From: VRUE01 sp040879985
GTDB lineage: Bacteria; Actinomycetota; Thermoleophilia; Solirubrobacterales; 70-9
DNA: 64,000 nt
Reading direction: 5' to 3'
NCBI GenBank assembly: GCA_040879985.1
Contig: JBBDJH010000018.1
Span: forward strand, 3,528-67,527
A model generated the notes under the pieces. That model ran no database searches. It had not been told where the DNA came from and saw only the letters and a program-made list of their open reading frames with translations. Shown here piece by piece: positions 23,984 through 30,547 of the stretch. Every line of letters starts with the position of its first letter. Position 1 is the first letter of the stretch. A program made the translations under genes and the position numbers.

Positions 23984-24421
23984 TTATCGGCTCGCCTCTC
24001 GGCGTAGCGCCTCGATCTGGCCGCGCAGCCAGGCAGCGGCGCCCTCGCGGGCACGCGCCTCGACGTCGGCGGTCGTGCCCTCGGCGGCGGCCGCCTTGCG
24101 CTGCGCCTCCTCGACGCGCTTCTCGGCCGCCTCGGTCTGGGCCTCGATCTCGGCCAGGCGGCTCTCGGCGGCGGCGATCGCCCGGTCCTTGGCGCCGCGT
24201 TCGCGTTGCAGCTCCTCGGCCTGCTCCCTGCGCAGCTTCTCGAGGCCCTCGGCGTGGGCCTGGCGCTCCTTCTCGAGGTCGGCTTCGAGCGCCCGGATCT
24301 CGGCGGTGGCACGCGCTTCGGCGGCCGTGGCGGACTCCGCCGCCTCGCTCAGCCGCCGCTCAGCCGCCTCGACCTGAGCGCCGAGGTCCTCGTTGCCGGG
24401 GTCGCGCTTTTCCTCGCTCAC
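23984..24421 (-). CDS. Coiled-coil protein, Glu/Ala-rich
   Basis: A protein of about 145 residues that is almost entirely heptad-like helix (EAAERRLSEAAESATAAEARATAEIRALEADLEKER and onward), ending in AAAWLRGQIEALRREASR. There is no signal peptide or membrane segment. The start is a GTG at 24421; a TTG at 24430 is equally possible. Its TAA stop overlaps the putative nadB start, so coupling to nadB is likely. Function unknown; a structural or scaffold role is only a guess. Confidence 0.6.
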   Translation of the reverse strand: MSEEKRDPGNEDLGAQVEAAERRLSEAAESATAAEARATAEIRALEADLEKERQAHAEGLEKLRREQAEELQRERGAKDRAIAAAESRLAEIEAQTEAAEKRVEEAQRKAAAAEGTTADVEARAREGAAAWLRGQIEALRREASR

Positions 24422-24434
24422 GTCGCTCAATCTA

Positions 24435-25397
24435 TTACTTGGCGGGCCCCGTGGAGCGATCGCGATCGAGCAGGTCGTCGTAGGCGGCGAGCGTCCGTTC
24501 CGCCATCCGCGTGGCCGAGAGCGAGGCGGCTCGCGCAACGCCCTCGACCCGCGGGTCCGGGTCGGCGAGGTGGGGCTGCAGGGCGGCGCTCCAGACGTCG
24601 ACGTCGAAGCGGGCGCAGAGCGTGCCCGCGATCCCGGCGAGCGCGAAGGGGGCGATCCCGACCGGGGTCGAGAGGACGGGGACGTCGCAGGCAAGCGCCT
24701 CGACGCAGGCGAGCCCGAAGCCCTCGTAATCGGAAGTGACGAGCACCGCGTTTGCGGCGTTGGCCCAGAGCGGCATCAGGTCCGGCTCGATCGAGCCCCC
24801 GGTCAGCAGCTCGGCGCCGCTGGCCGCCGCCAGCGCGGCGGCGCGGTCGGCGCGCTTCGCGGCGCGAGCCGGATCGGCGGGAAAAAGCAGGTAGCGGCCG
24901 TCGGGCGCGAGCCCGAGCTGCCGCCGCGCGTCGGCGCGGGGGAGCGGCCGGAAGCGGCCGAGGTCGGGCCCGCAGGGCAGGACGGCGGCGCTGGGCACGG
25001 GGGGGAGGCCCGCCCTGCCGTCCTCGGGTCCGTAGAGCGCCCGCGAGACGGCGGCGACGAGGTCGGCGCGCCAGGCGAGGCGCCGCGACAGCGGTCCGAC
25101 CACGGGGTGGCGGACGTCGGTGCCGTGGAAGGTGACCGCGAGCGGCCGGGCGCCGGCGAGCCATGCCGACCAGGCCGTCAGCCCGTAGTGGACGTGGACG
25201 AGGTCGTAGGCCTGGCGGCGCAGCAGTCCGCGCAGGCGCAGGGCGGCGGGCAGGTAACGGCCGGCGCCGGGGGGGAAGCTGAACAGCTCGATCTCGGCGC
25301 CGAGCCGGCGCAGCTCGTCGACCTGATCGCGCACCCAGCGACCCCGCTGCGGCGCCGCGGCATCGGGGACGAAGTTGGTCACGACCAGCACCCGCAT
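24435..25397 (-). CDS. GT4-family glycosyltransferase
   Basis: A 320-residue GT-B fold glycosyltransferase. The N-terminal Rossmann domain starts MRVLVVTNFVPDAAAPQRG, DLVHVHYGLTAWSA follows, and the C-terminal domain has SDYEGFGLACVEALACDVPVLST, the nucleotide-sugar binding EGFGL..EA motif. The acceptor is unknown. The ATG at 25397 matches the family N-terminus; upstream in-frame sequence is basic and not conserved. It is the first gene of the GT-coiled coil-nadB-hyuA-hyuB cluster, although spacing alone does not prove one transcript. Confidence 0.85.
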   Translation of the reverse strand: MRVLVVTNFVPDAAAPQRGRWVRDQVDELRRLGAEIELFSFPPGAGRYLPAALRLRGLLRRQAYDLVHVHYGLTAWSAWLAGARPLAVTFHGTDVRHPVVGPLSRRLAWRADLVAAVSRALYGPEDGRAGLPPVPSAAVLPCGPDLGRFRPLPRADARRQLGLAPDGRYLLFPADPARAAKRADRAAALAAASGAELLTGGSIEPDLMPLWANAANAVLVTSDYEGFGLACVEALACDVPVLSTPVGIAPFALAGIAGTLCARFDVDVWSAALQPHLADPDPRVEGVARAASLSATRMAERTLAAYDDLLDRDRSTGPAK

Positions 25398-25470
25398 CGG
25401 CCGCTGAGCGTACCCGCAGCGGGGGCGACCACGAATCGGGTGGCGGCTGCGTCCTTGCGACGCTGGACGG

Positions 25471-26787
25471 TCAGGCTTTTTCTTGCGCGGACCCAATGGG
25501 CCTCAGAACATTGCCCACAGCACCAAACTCGGCTGGATCGTCGGCCGGCGTTGCCATAGGGGCTCTGCGGCAGCGCACGTGTCCGAGCGAGGCCACGATG
25601 ATCGACTTGGTCGGCTCACCTGACTTGGCGCAGCGGTTAGTCGATTCTGCCTCGCACTCTTGAACTCGCCCCCAGTGCCTCGCCTGCTCGTTAGCTATGT
25701 CCTCGCGGCCCTGCGCATCGACGTGGAACCAACGCCAAGACAGCCAAACGCGGCGATCATCAGCCATCTTCCCCGCCCGGAGCGAAGCCAGCGACTCGGC
25801 CATGACCGCCTGGAGGATCACGCCAGCAAATGCCTGCCTCTCCTCGGGACGCAGCGCCTCGATCTCCTCGTCGGTGTAAAAGGGGATTTCGATCGCTCGG
25901 TAGTAATGCTGAATCACGTTGCCCACCCGCTTGGAGTAGGCCAGTTCGATCGAGCCCTCGCCCAGCAGTTCCCGGAGGTGGTGCTTGATCTTGTGCGGCT
26001 CCTCGCCGATCAACGCGGCCAGCTCGTAGCGGTTGTACTCGCTTCCGTTCAGGAGGCAGAGGATTTCAACCCGGTGCTGGTGCTTGAGCGCGTAGCCAAC
26101 GGCCTCCTCGACCCCCCGCTTTCCCTGCCCCAGTCTGATTAGCGGTGGGGCACCTTCCCCCGAACCCACGAGCGGCATTCGCGGGGGTCCCGAGAAACGG
26201 AAGCGCTCAAATCCCAACGAGGTCACGATGATCGACTTGGTCGGCTCGCCTGACTTGGCACAGCGTCCAAGTGATTCGACCTCGATCTCTCGGACCCGCT
26301 CCCAGTGCCTCGCCTGGTCGTCTGCGATGTCGCCACGACCCTGGACATCGACGTTGAACCAGCGCCACGACAGCCAAACCCGTCGATCGTTGACCATCTT
26401 TTCCGCCCAAAGCGCCGCCATCGCCTCGGACATGACCCCCTCGAGGATCACGCCCGCGATTGCCTCTCTCGCCTCTGGCGGCATCGCCGCGGTCTCCTCA
26501 CCGGTGTAGAAGGGGACCTTGACCGCTCGGTAGTAGTGCTCGAAGGTGTTGCGCACCGGTTTGACGTAAGCAAGCTCAATGGAGCCGTCTGCAAGCATTT
26601 CCTTGAGGTGGTGCGTGCTGTTCTTGCTCGCGGGAGCGCGGATCAGGCGCGCCAGTTCCTCTTGCGAGCGCGGCCCTTCGTTGAGGATCGTGCGGATTTC
26701 AGTCCTCGCTTGGTGCGTGACGGCGTAGGCGACAGCCGCCGCAACGTCCCGATTTCCCTGCCCCAATCTGATCGTCGTGTCCACCAA
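25471..26787 (-). CDS. Internally duplicated winged-helix (ArsR-like) protein
   Basis: A 438-residue protein built from two copies of one module. Copy 1 spans residues about 6-195 and copy 2 about 214-405. Each starts IRLGQGxR, continues with a winged-helix domain ending HHLxExLxxGSIELAY and xHYYRAxxxPFYT, then a helical domain with DDRRVWLSWRWF or NDRRVWLSWRWF, and ends with CAKSGEPTKSIIVxSLG. Near-identical DNA in the two C-terminal parts (around 25596 and 26228) indicates a recent tandem duplication and in-frame fusion. It starts with TTG at 26787 (GTG one codon later). A paralogous winged helix lies at 27574. It is probably a DNA-binding regulator with unknown target. Confidence 0.8.
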   Translation of the reverse strand: MVDTTIRLGQGNRDVAAAVAYAVTHQARTEIRTILNEGPRSQEELARLIRAPASKNSTHHLKEMLADGSIELAYVKPVRNTFEHYYRAVKVPFYTGEETAAMPPEAREAIAGVILEGVMSEAMAALWAEKMVNDRRVWLSWRWFNVDVQGRGDIADDQARHWERVREIEVESLGRCAKSGEPTKSIIVTSLGFERFRFSGPPRMPLVGSGEGAPPLIRLGQGKRGVEEAVGYALKHQHRVEILCLLNGSEYNRYELAALIGEEPHKIKHHLRELLGEGSIELAYSKRVGNVIQHYYRAIEIPFYTDEEIEALRPEERQAFAGVILQAVMAESLASLRAGKMADDRRVWLSWRWFHVDAQGREDIANEQARHWGRVQECEAESTNRCAKSGEPTKSIIVASLGHVRCRRAPMATPADDPAEFGAVGNVLRPIGSAQEKA

Positions 26788-26874
26788 GGTAGGTGTGCTT
26801 CGCCCCCATTTGGATATTCAGGCGTGACAGAGCATAAGAGCCTACCCGGAGAAAAATCTACGGGCAGGGCGCTT

Positions 26875-26903
26875 TTTGGTCGATACTCCAATCTTTCTTA
26901 GCA
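26875..26903 (+). promoter_or_regulatory. Sigma70-type promoter for the leader/XRE unit
   Basis: TTGGTC (26875-26880) and TAGCAT (26898-26903) are separated by exactly 17 bp, a good match to -35/-10 spacing. It lies in the 393-bp region between the winged-helix gene and the XRE gene, and points towards the XRE gene. Confidence 0.45.
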
Positions 26904-26949
26904 TCCCTTCCTTGCCCAGCGGGACAACCCGCCGAAAGACGAGGAAGGG
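26904..26949 (+). promoter_or_regulatory. 5' UTR stem-loop abutting a strong ribosome binding site
   Basis: Outer arms 26904-26911 and 26942-26949 pair over 8 bp; an inner GCGGG-ACAA-CCCGC hairpin spans 26918-26931. The right outer arm abuts GGAGGTGAT at 26948-26956, a nearly perfect anti-16S sequence. Pairing could mask the ribosome binding site. If transcription starts near 26910, part of the left arm would be absent from the RNA. Confidence 0.35.
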
Positions 26950-26960
26950 AGGTGATTGCG

Positions 26961-27020
26961 GTGAAGATCGCGCAAATCGGTTGCGTCGTTCCGAGTATGC
27001 AGGTAATGAAGCACGGCTAG
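26961..27020 (+). CDS. Putative 19-residue leader peptide
   Basis: GTG at 26961 opens MKIAQIGCVVPSMQVMKHG and ends at TAG 27018-27020. GGAGG lies eight bases upstream, the strongest ribosome binding site in the window. No similarity is claimed for the peptide. It is followed eight bases later by the ATG of a second small ORF, so the arrangement looks like a leader preceding the XRE gene. Confidence 0.35.
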   Translation: MKIAQIGCVVPSMQVMKHG

Positions 27021-27028
27021 GACGCACG

Positions 27029-27184
27029 ATGAAGGGGGCCGGTCGCGGCCTGCTTGCGTGGGGCCCGTGGCCGGCTCCCCCGTCTTTGTTTCGAGGCGGC
27101 ATGGAGAGGACGGGAGTTTACGCAAAGACTTGTGAAGTTTCCTATGGTGGTTTCTGTCTCAAGCGCAGACGATCCCCGCCGTGA
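27029..27184 (+). CDS. Small basic ORF coupled to the XRE gene
   Basis: A 51-residue ORF, MKGAGRGLLAWGPWPAPP...TCEVSYGGFCLKRRRSPP, with an AGGA motif upstream. Its stop overlaps the XRE GTG by four bases (GTGA), the coupling seen throughout this genome, which supports translation. A GC-rich partial hairpin (GGGGGCCGG with CCGGCTCCCCC) lies inside it, followed by a T-rich stretch. A shorter form could start at ATG 27101. It may be a small partner of the XRE protein or a cis-acting leader. Not recognised. Confidence 0.35.
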   Translation: MKGAGRGLLAWGPWPAPPSLFRGGMERTGVYAKTCEVSYGGFCLKRRRSPP

Positions 27185-27375
27185 CCCACTTCGGCACCAG
27201 ACTACGGGAGGCGCGGGAACGCTTGGGCCTCACCCAGGAAGAGGTCGCACAGCGCAGCGGCGTCCATGTCACGGAGGTCAGCCGGATGGAGGCCGGGAAG
27301 CGCGATCCGAAAATCTCGACGCTGGAACGGCTTGCGAGGGCGGTCGAGGTCAAACCGGGCCAGCTCCTCGACTGA
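27181..27375 (+). CDS. XRE-family helix-turn-helix protein
   Basis: A 64-residue single-domain HTH_3 protein: LREARERLGLTQEEVAQRSGVHVTEVSRMEAGKRDPKISTLERLARAVEVKPGQLLD. The DNA-recognition helix is VHVTEVSRMEAG. There is no second domain, so it resembles antitoxins, phage-type repressors and small regulators. The GTG start overlaps the preceding small ORF. A perfect 24-bp palindrome 43 bp downstream of its stop is a plausible target for it or for the winged-helix proteins. Confidence 0.85.
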   Translation: MTHFGTRLREARERLGLTQEEVAQRSGVHVTEVSRMEAGKRDPKISTLERLARAVEVKPGQLLD

Positions 27376-27417
27376 CCGCGCCCGGTCGCCCTCCGCTGCC
27401 CGCTGCAATGGCCAGTA

Positions 27418-27441
27418 GTTACTAAGTAAATACTTAGTAAC
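27418..27441. promoter_or_regulatory. Perfect AT-rich palindrome, candidate operator
   Basis: GTTACTAAGTA (27418-27428) and TACTTAGTAAC (27431-27441) form a perfect 11-bp inverted repeat with a 2-bp spacer, in an AT-rich patch of a GC-rich genome. It lies 133 bp upstream of the winged-helix gene at 27574. A TTGACA hexamer follows at 27509-27514, though I see no convincing -10 at normal spacing. Confidence 0.6.
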
Positions 27442-27573
27442 AGCTAAGACCTTGCCCGGGTTGTGAAACTTATCGAGAGGTCGGTAAGACTCGCCTCGTT
27501 TCAAGAAGTTGACATTTCTTATTTTAAATAGAACCGACCGCTTGAGAGAGCGGCAGAAGAAGGGACGAGAGAG

Positions 27574-28335
27574 ATGCCAAGAGGTAAATCAAGCAATGGG
27601 AGCGGAGCTGAAGACGGGGCTCATCTGGCGGTCCTCGTGGACCCGCGACTCGTCAAGGCGCTGGATCACGTCCTGCGGCAGCACATCCTGCTCGCCACCG
27701 TCGCGGGAGAGGTCAGCCCTAACGAGCTGTCGAAGGCGCTCGATGAAGGCCTGAGCCAAGTCAGCTACCACGTCAAAGTCCTGCGCGACGACTGCGACGG
27801 GATGATCGAAGAGACGCGCACGGAGCCGCGCCGGGGGGCAGTCGAGCACTACTACCGAGCCAGCGCGAAAACCCTGTTCCCTGCGAAAGCATGGCGGCGG
27901 CTCAAGAAAGGGCTGCGCGCTGCGGTCGGCGCAGGCCAAGCGAGTGACCTGTTCAACGACCTGGCGGAGGCGTTGAAAGCGGGCAAGCTGCAAGGGACGC
28001 ACGATCACCTCATCCGCACCCCGCTCATCCTCGACGCCGAGGGCGAGCGAAACCTCAAAGCAATCGCCGAGCGTGCGACCAAGGAAGTCGAAAACGAGCA
28101 GCGCGCGACTGCCAAGCGCATGGAGAAGGCCAACGGCGGCGGCAAGACGACTGGCTACACCTTCGCGCTTCTGGCATTTGAGGCGGCCTGGGAGCCCGCC
28201 GACCTGCACGCCCTGGTCGCGCAGCGGGCCGAGCGCGCGGCGAGCGCGTCGGCAAAAAGGGCAAACGGTGCTGGTCGAAATGGCAGCGGGAGCAAGAGAG
28301 GCGGCAGGCGCAAGGCGGGGAAGGCGGGGAAGTAA
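27574..28335 (+). CDS. Winged-helix regulator, paralogue of the duplicated protein
   Basis: A 253-residue protein. The winged helix (about 20-100) runs LVKALDHVLRQHILLATVAGEVSPNELSKALDEGLSQVSYHVKVLRDD and ends GAVEHYYRA, the same terminus as both modules of the protein at 25471-26787. The middle is helical and the last 40 residues are an alanine, lysine, arginine and glycine tail suited to nucleic-acid binding. The ATG at 27574 has a weak purine-rich ribosome binding site. It sits behind a palindrome and AT-rich promoter-like DNA. Confidence 0.78.
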   Translation: MPRGKSSNGSGAEDGAHLAVLVDPRLVKALDHVLRQHILLATVAGEVSPNELSKALDEGLSQVSYHVKVLRDDCDGMIEETRTEPRRGAVEHYYRASAKTLFPAKAWRRLKKGLRAAVGAGQASDLFNDLAEALKAGKLQGTHDHLIRTPLILDAEGERNLKAIAERATKEVENEQRATAKRMEKANGGGKTTGYTFALLAFEAAWEPADLHALVAQRAERAASASAKRANGAGRNGSGSKRGGRRKAGKAGK

Positions 28336-28344
28336 GCCGCGTCG

Positions 28345-28611
28345 ATGACCAACGCTGACACCTCACCTAACTACGACGTGGCGAAAGTCGAAGCCGTCAT
28401 CCTCGAAGTCGCCGCGGAACTGCATCCCGAACACCTATCGACCGGCGGGCTTCTACTGAAGATCATCAGCAATTCCGACGACGCCAGGGAGGTCGAGATA
28501 GGAGTACAGGCAGTCCGCAACCTCCGCGAGTTCGGGTTATTCGCCAACCGCGAGGACGAGATCGTGGAGCCGACACCGGCCGCGCTGCGCGCCTGCGCCC
28601 TTTTCACATAG
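28345..28611 (+). CDS. Hypothetical small protein, possible winged helix
   Basis: An 88-residue protein beginning 9 bp after the winged-helix gene, so probably co-transcribed. The pattern VEAVILEVAAELHPEHLSTGGLLLKIISNSDDAREVEIGVQAVRNLREFGLF resembles a small helical DNA-binding fold, but I do not recognise a family. It has no signal peptide. It closes the lower-GC patch of regulators. Confidence 0.6.
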   Translation: MTNADTSPNYDVAKVEAVILEVAAELHPEHLSTGGLLLKIISNSDDAREVEIGVQAVRNLREFGLFANREDEIVEPTPAALRACALFT

Positions 28612-28731
28612 CCGCCTCGTTTCGCGCCTGTCACAGACTTTTTACATTCCCGCCGCCAAATTGGCCCAATCAGGTCTAGATCCGTGCGCCGAGGCCGTCC
28701 AGCATCGAGGCAATTCGAAAAGGAGGCTTCG

Positions 28732-28980
28732 ATGATCTACGCGTTGCTGGGCTACGTACAGGCCACGATCGAGTGGCGGCTGCGGGCGATCCGAGCCCTC
28801 GTCGGGGGCGAGCGCGGACAGGGCACGGTCGAGTACGTCGGCCTGATCCTGCTCGTCTCGCTGCTGATGGTCGGCATGGTCGCCGCGATGAAAGGGTTCA
28901 ACGGCAAACAGGGCACCGAGTTGGCCGGGGTGATCGTCGACAAGATCAAGGAGGCGGTCGACAAGGTGGCGTTCAAATGA
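28732..28980 (+). CDS. Flp/Fap-type pilin-like protein
   Basis: An 82-residue protein with an N-terminal leader and the class III-type junction ERGQGTVEYVGLILLVSLLMVGMVAAM. This is the G/E-containing hydrophobic helix typical of Flp pilins and TadE-like pseudopilins. Cleavage after the glycine would leave a short pilin of about 35-40 residues. The ATG at 28732 has AAAAGGAGG upstream, a very strong ribosome binding site. No tad/cpa assembly genes are present in the window, so the assembly machinery must be elsewhere. A strong terminator follows. Confidence 0.82.
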   Translation: MIYALLGYVQATIEWRLRAIRALVGGERGQGTVEYVGLILLVSLLMVGMVAAMKGFNGKQGTELAGVIVDKIKEAVDKVAFK

Positions 28981-28987
28981 GAGTGGC

Positions 28988-29020
28988 GGAGGGGCGGCTC
29001 GCATTGCGGGCCGCCCCTCC
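28988..29020 (+). terminator. Terminator after the Flp-like pilin gene
   Basis: An 11-bp perfect GC-rich stem (28988-28998 with 29010-29020) and an 11-base loop begin eight bases after the pilin stop. The following TACGTCTTTG is only weakly T-rich. It makes the pilin a single-gene unit. Confidence 0.8.
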
Positions 29021-29047
29021 TACGTCTTTGAATGTTATTGTCTCAGC

Positions 29048-29194
29048 ATGAACCGCATTGCCGACTCCTTCCTCCGCTTTCTCTTGGTCGAGGCTCCTGG
29101 TCGGGGCCGCGCGTGTTCAAGCGTGGTGACTTTGGACGACGACGTGTATGGACCCGGAGGGCCAACCGCGCAACGCGTCCTGCCGGAGCCGTGA
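29048..29194 (+). CDS. Putative 48-residue leaderless ORF
   Basis: In the 186-bp gap before rph an ATG at 29048 opens MNRIADSFLRFLLVEAP...VYGPGGPTAQRVLPEP. TATTGT lies exactly six bases upstream (29036-29041), the geometry seen at leaderless genes in this window. No family is recognised. It could instead mark a promoter for rph with a spurious ORF. Confidence 0.25.
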   Translation: MNRIADSFLRFLLVEAPGRGRACSSVVTLDDDVYGPGGPTAQRVLPEP

Positions 29195-29206
29195 GAGACT
29201 CGCGCG

Positions 29207-29944
29207 ATGCCAGCTTCGCGTAGCTACGACCGGGCGCCGGCCGACATCCGGCCGGTCGACATCGACCCCGGCTTCGTCGCCAGCGCCGACGGTTCGGCGC
29301 TGATCTCGATCGGCAAAACGCGCGTGATCTGCACCGCGTCCGTCCAGGAGTCGGTGCCGAGGTGGATGCAGGGCAAGGGCAAAGGCTGGGTCACGGCCGA
29401 GTACGCGATGCTGCCCGCTTCGACCGGCGGCCGCAAGGCGCGCGACGTCTCACGCGGCAAGCAGGACGGCCGCGGGGTCGAGATCCAGCGCCTGATCGGT
29501 CGCTCGCTGCGGGTCGTCGTCGATCCGCGGGCGCTCGGCGAGCGGACCGTCTACGTCGATTGCGACGTGCTCGAAGCCGACGGCGGCACCCGCTGCGCGG
29601 CGATCACCGGCGGCTACGTGGCGCTGCGCCTGGCGCTGCAGAAGCTGCTCGACGCGAAGAAGATCGAGTCGATGCCGTTGAACGGGTCGATCGCTGCGGT
29701 CAGCGTCGGCATGGTCAACGGCCGTGCCCTCTGCGACCTCGACTACGGCGAGGACTCCAACGCCGATGTCGACGCAAACGTGGTGATGACCGGCGACGGC
29801 GGCCTGGTCGAGGTGCAGGCGACGGCGGAGCGGACGCCGCTCTCGCGCGCCTCGCTCGACGAGCTGCTCGGCCTCGCCGAGCTGGGCATCTCGAGGCTGC
29901 GCCAGGTCCAGGAGCGGGTGGCCGGCGCCGGCGAGGCCACGTGA
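29207..29944 (+). CDS. rph: Ribonuclease PH
   Basis: A 245-residue phosphorolytic 3'-5' exoribonuclease that trims tRNA 3' ends. Signature blocks are VICTASVQESVPRWMQGKGKGWVTAEYAMLPAST, RGVEIQRLIGRSLR, VDCDVLEADGGTRCAAITGGYVAL and DLDYGEDSNADVDANVVMT. The length matches the family. It is followed after 3 bp by rdgB, a pairing widespread in bacteria. The first gene of the rph-rdgB-CDF unit. Confidence 0.97.
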   Translation: MPASRSYDRAPADIRPVDIDPGFVASADGSALISIGKTRVICTASVQESVPRWMQGKGKGWVTAEYAMLPASTGGRKARDVSRGKQDGRGVEIQRLIGRSLRVVVDPRALGERTVYVDCDVLEADGGTRCAAITGGYVALRLALQKLLDAKKIESMPLNGSIAAVSVGMVNGRALCDLDYGEDSNADVDANVVMTGDGGLVEVQATAERTPLSRASLDELLGLAELGISRLRQVQERVAGAGEAT

Positions 29945-29947
29945 CCG

Positions 29948-30547
29948 TTGATCTTCGCCAGCGGCAATAAGCACAAGCTGCGCGAGATGCGCGAACTGCT
30001 GCCCGCGGTCGAGCTCGAGCCGCTGCCGGAGGGCGTCGAGCTGCCCCCCGAGGACGGCGAGGGTTTCGCCGCGATCGCGCTGGAGAAGGCGCGGGCCGCG
30101 CACCGGGCGACCGGCAAGGCGACGATCGCCGACGACTCCGGGATCGGCGCCGTTGCCCTGGGCGGCCGCCCGGGGATCCACTCGGCCCGCTACGCCGGCG
30201 AGGGCGCGAGCGACGCGGAGAACCTCGAGAAGCTGCTGCGCGAGGTGGGCGCGGCCGGTGGCGAGCGGGGCGCCTATTACGCCTGCGCGCTGGCCCTGAT
30301 CGAAGCCGACGGCACCGAGTACGTCTTCGAGGCGCGCTGCGACGGCCGGCTGATCGAGCGGGCGCGGGGCGAGGGTGGCTTCGGCTACGACCCCGCCTTC
30401 GTCCCCGACGCGACGGGGGCCGACGATAACCGCACCTACTCGGAGCTCAGCCAGGCGGAGAAGAACAAGATCAGCCATCGCGGCGCCGCCGCCCGCTTGC
30501 TCGCCCGCCATCTGGGCGACGCCGGGGTGGCGCCGGCGGGCCGATGA
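29948..30547 (+). CDS. rdgB: XTP/dITP diphosphatase (RdgB/HAM1)
   Basis: A 199-residue house-cleaning pyrophosphatase that hydrolyses dITP, dXTP and XTP to monophosphates. It shows the N-terminal substrate motif FASGNKHKLREM, the metal-binding ADDSGIGAVALGGRPGIHSARYAG and the C-terminal GGFGYDPAFVP and LSQAEKNKISHRGAA blocks. The TTG at 29948 opens the conserved N-terminus. Its stop overlaps the next start (ATGA). Confidence 0.95.
   Translation: MIFASGNKHKLREMRELLPAVELEPLPEGVELPPEDGEGFAAIALEKARAAHRATGKATIADDSGIGAVALGGRPGIHSARYAGEGASDAENLEKLLREVGAAGGERGAYYACALALIEADGTEYVFEARCDGRLIERARGEGGFGYDPAFVPDATGADDNRTYSELSQAEKNKISHRGAAARLLARHLGDAGVAPAGR

Noticed and set aside
20820..24377. 1185-aa plus-strand ORF, the longest open frame in the window
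   Set aside because: It lies opposite hyuA, nadB and the coiled-coil gene, all of which have clear family motifs; the antisense product is low-complexity.
25471..26787. Two separate adjacent winged-helix genes
   Set aside because: The frame is continuous through the 20-residue linker with no stop, so a single fused product is favoured.
26942..26957. Possible remnant of a 16S rRNA-related sequence (AGGAAGGGAGGTGATT)
   Set aside because: Only about 14 bases match, and they are at exact ribosome-binding-site spacing from a GTG, so a strong Shine-Dalgarno sequence is the simpler reading.
27442..27573. TTGACA at 27509-27514 as a full sigma70 promoter
   Set aside because: No acceptable -10 hexamer occurs 16-18 bp downstream; I keep only the palindrome as a regulatory feature.
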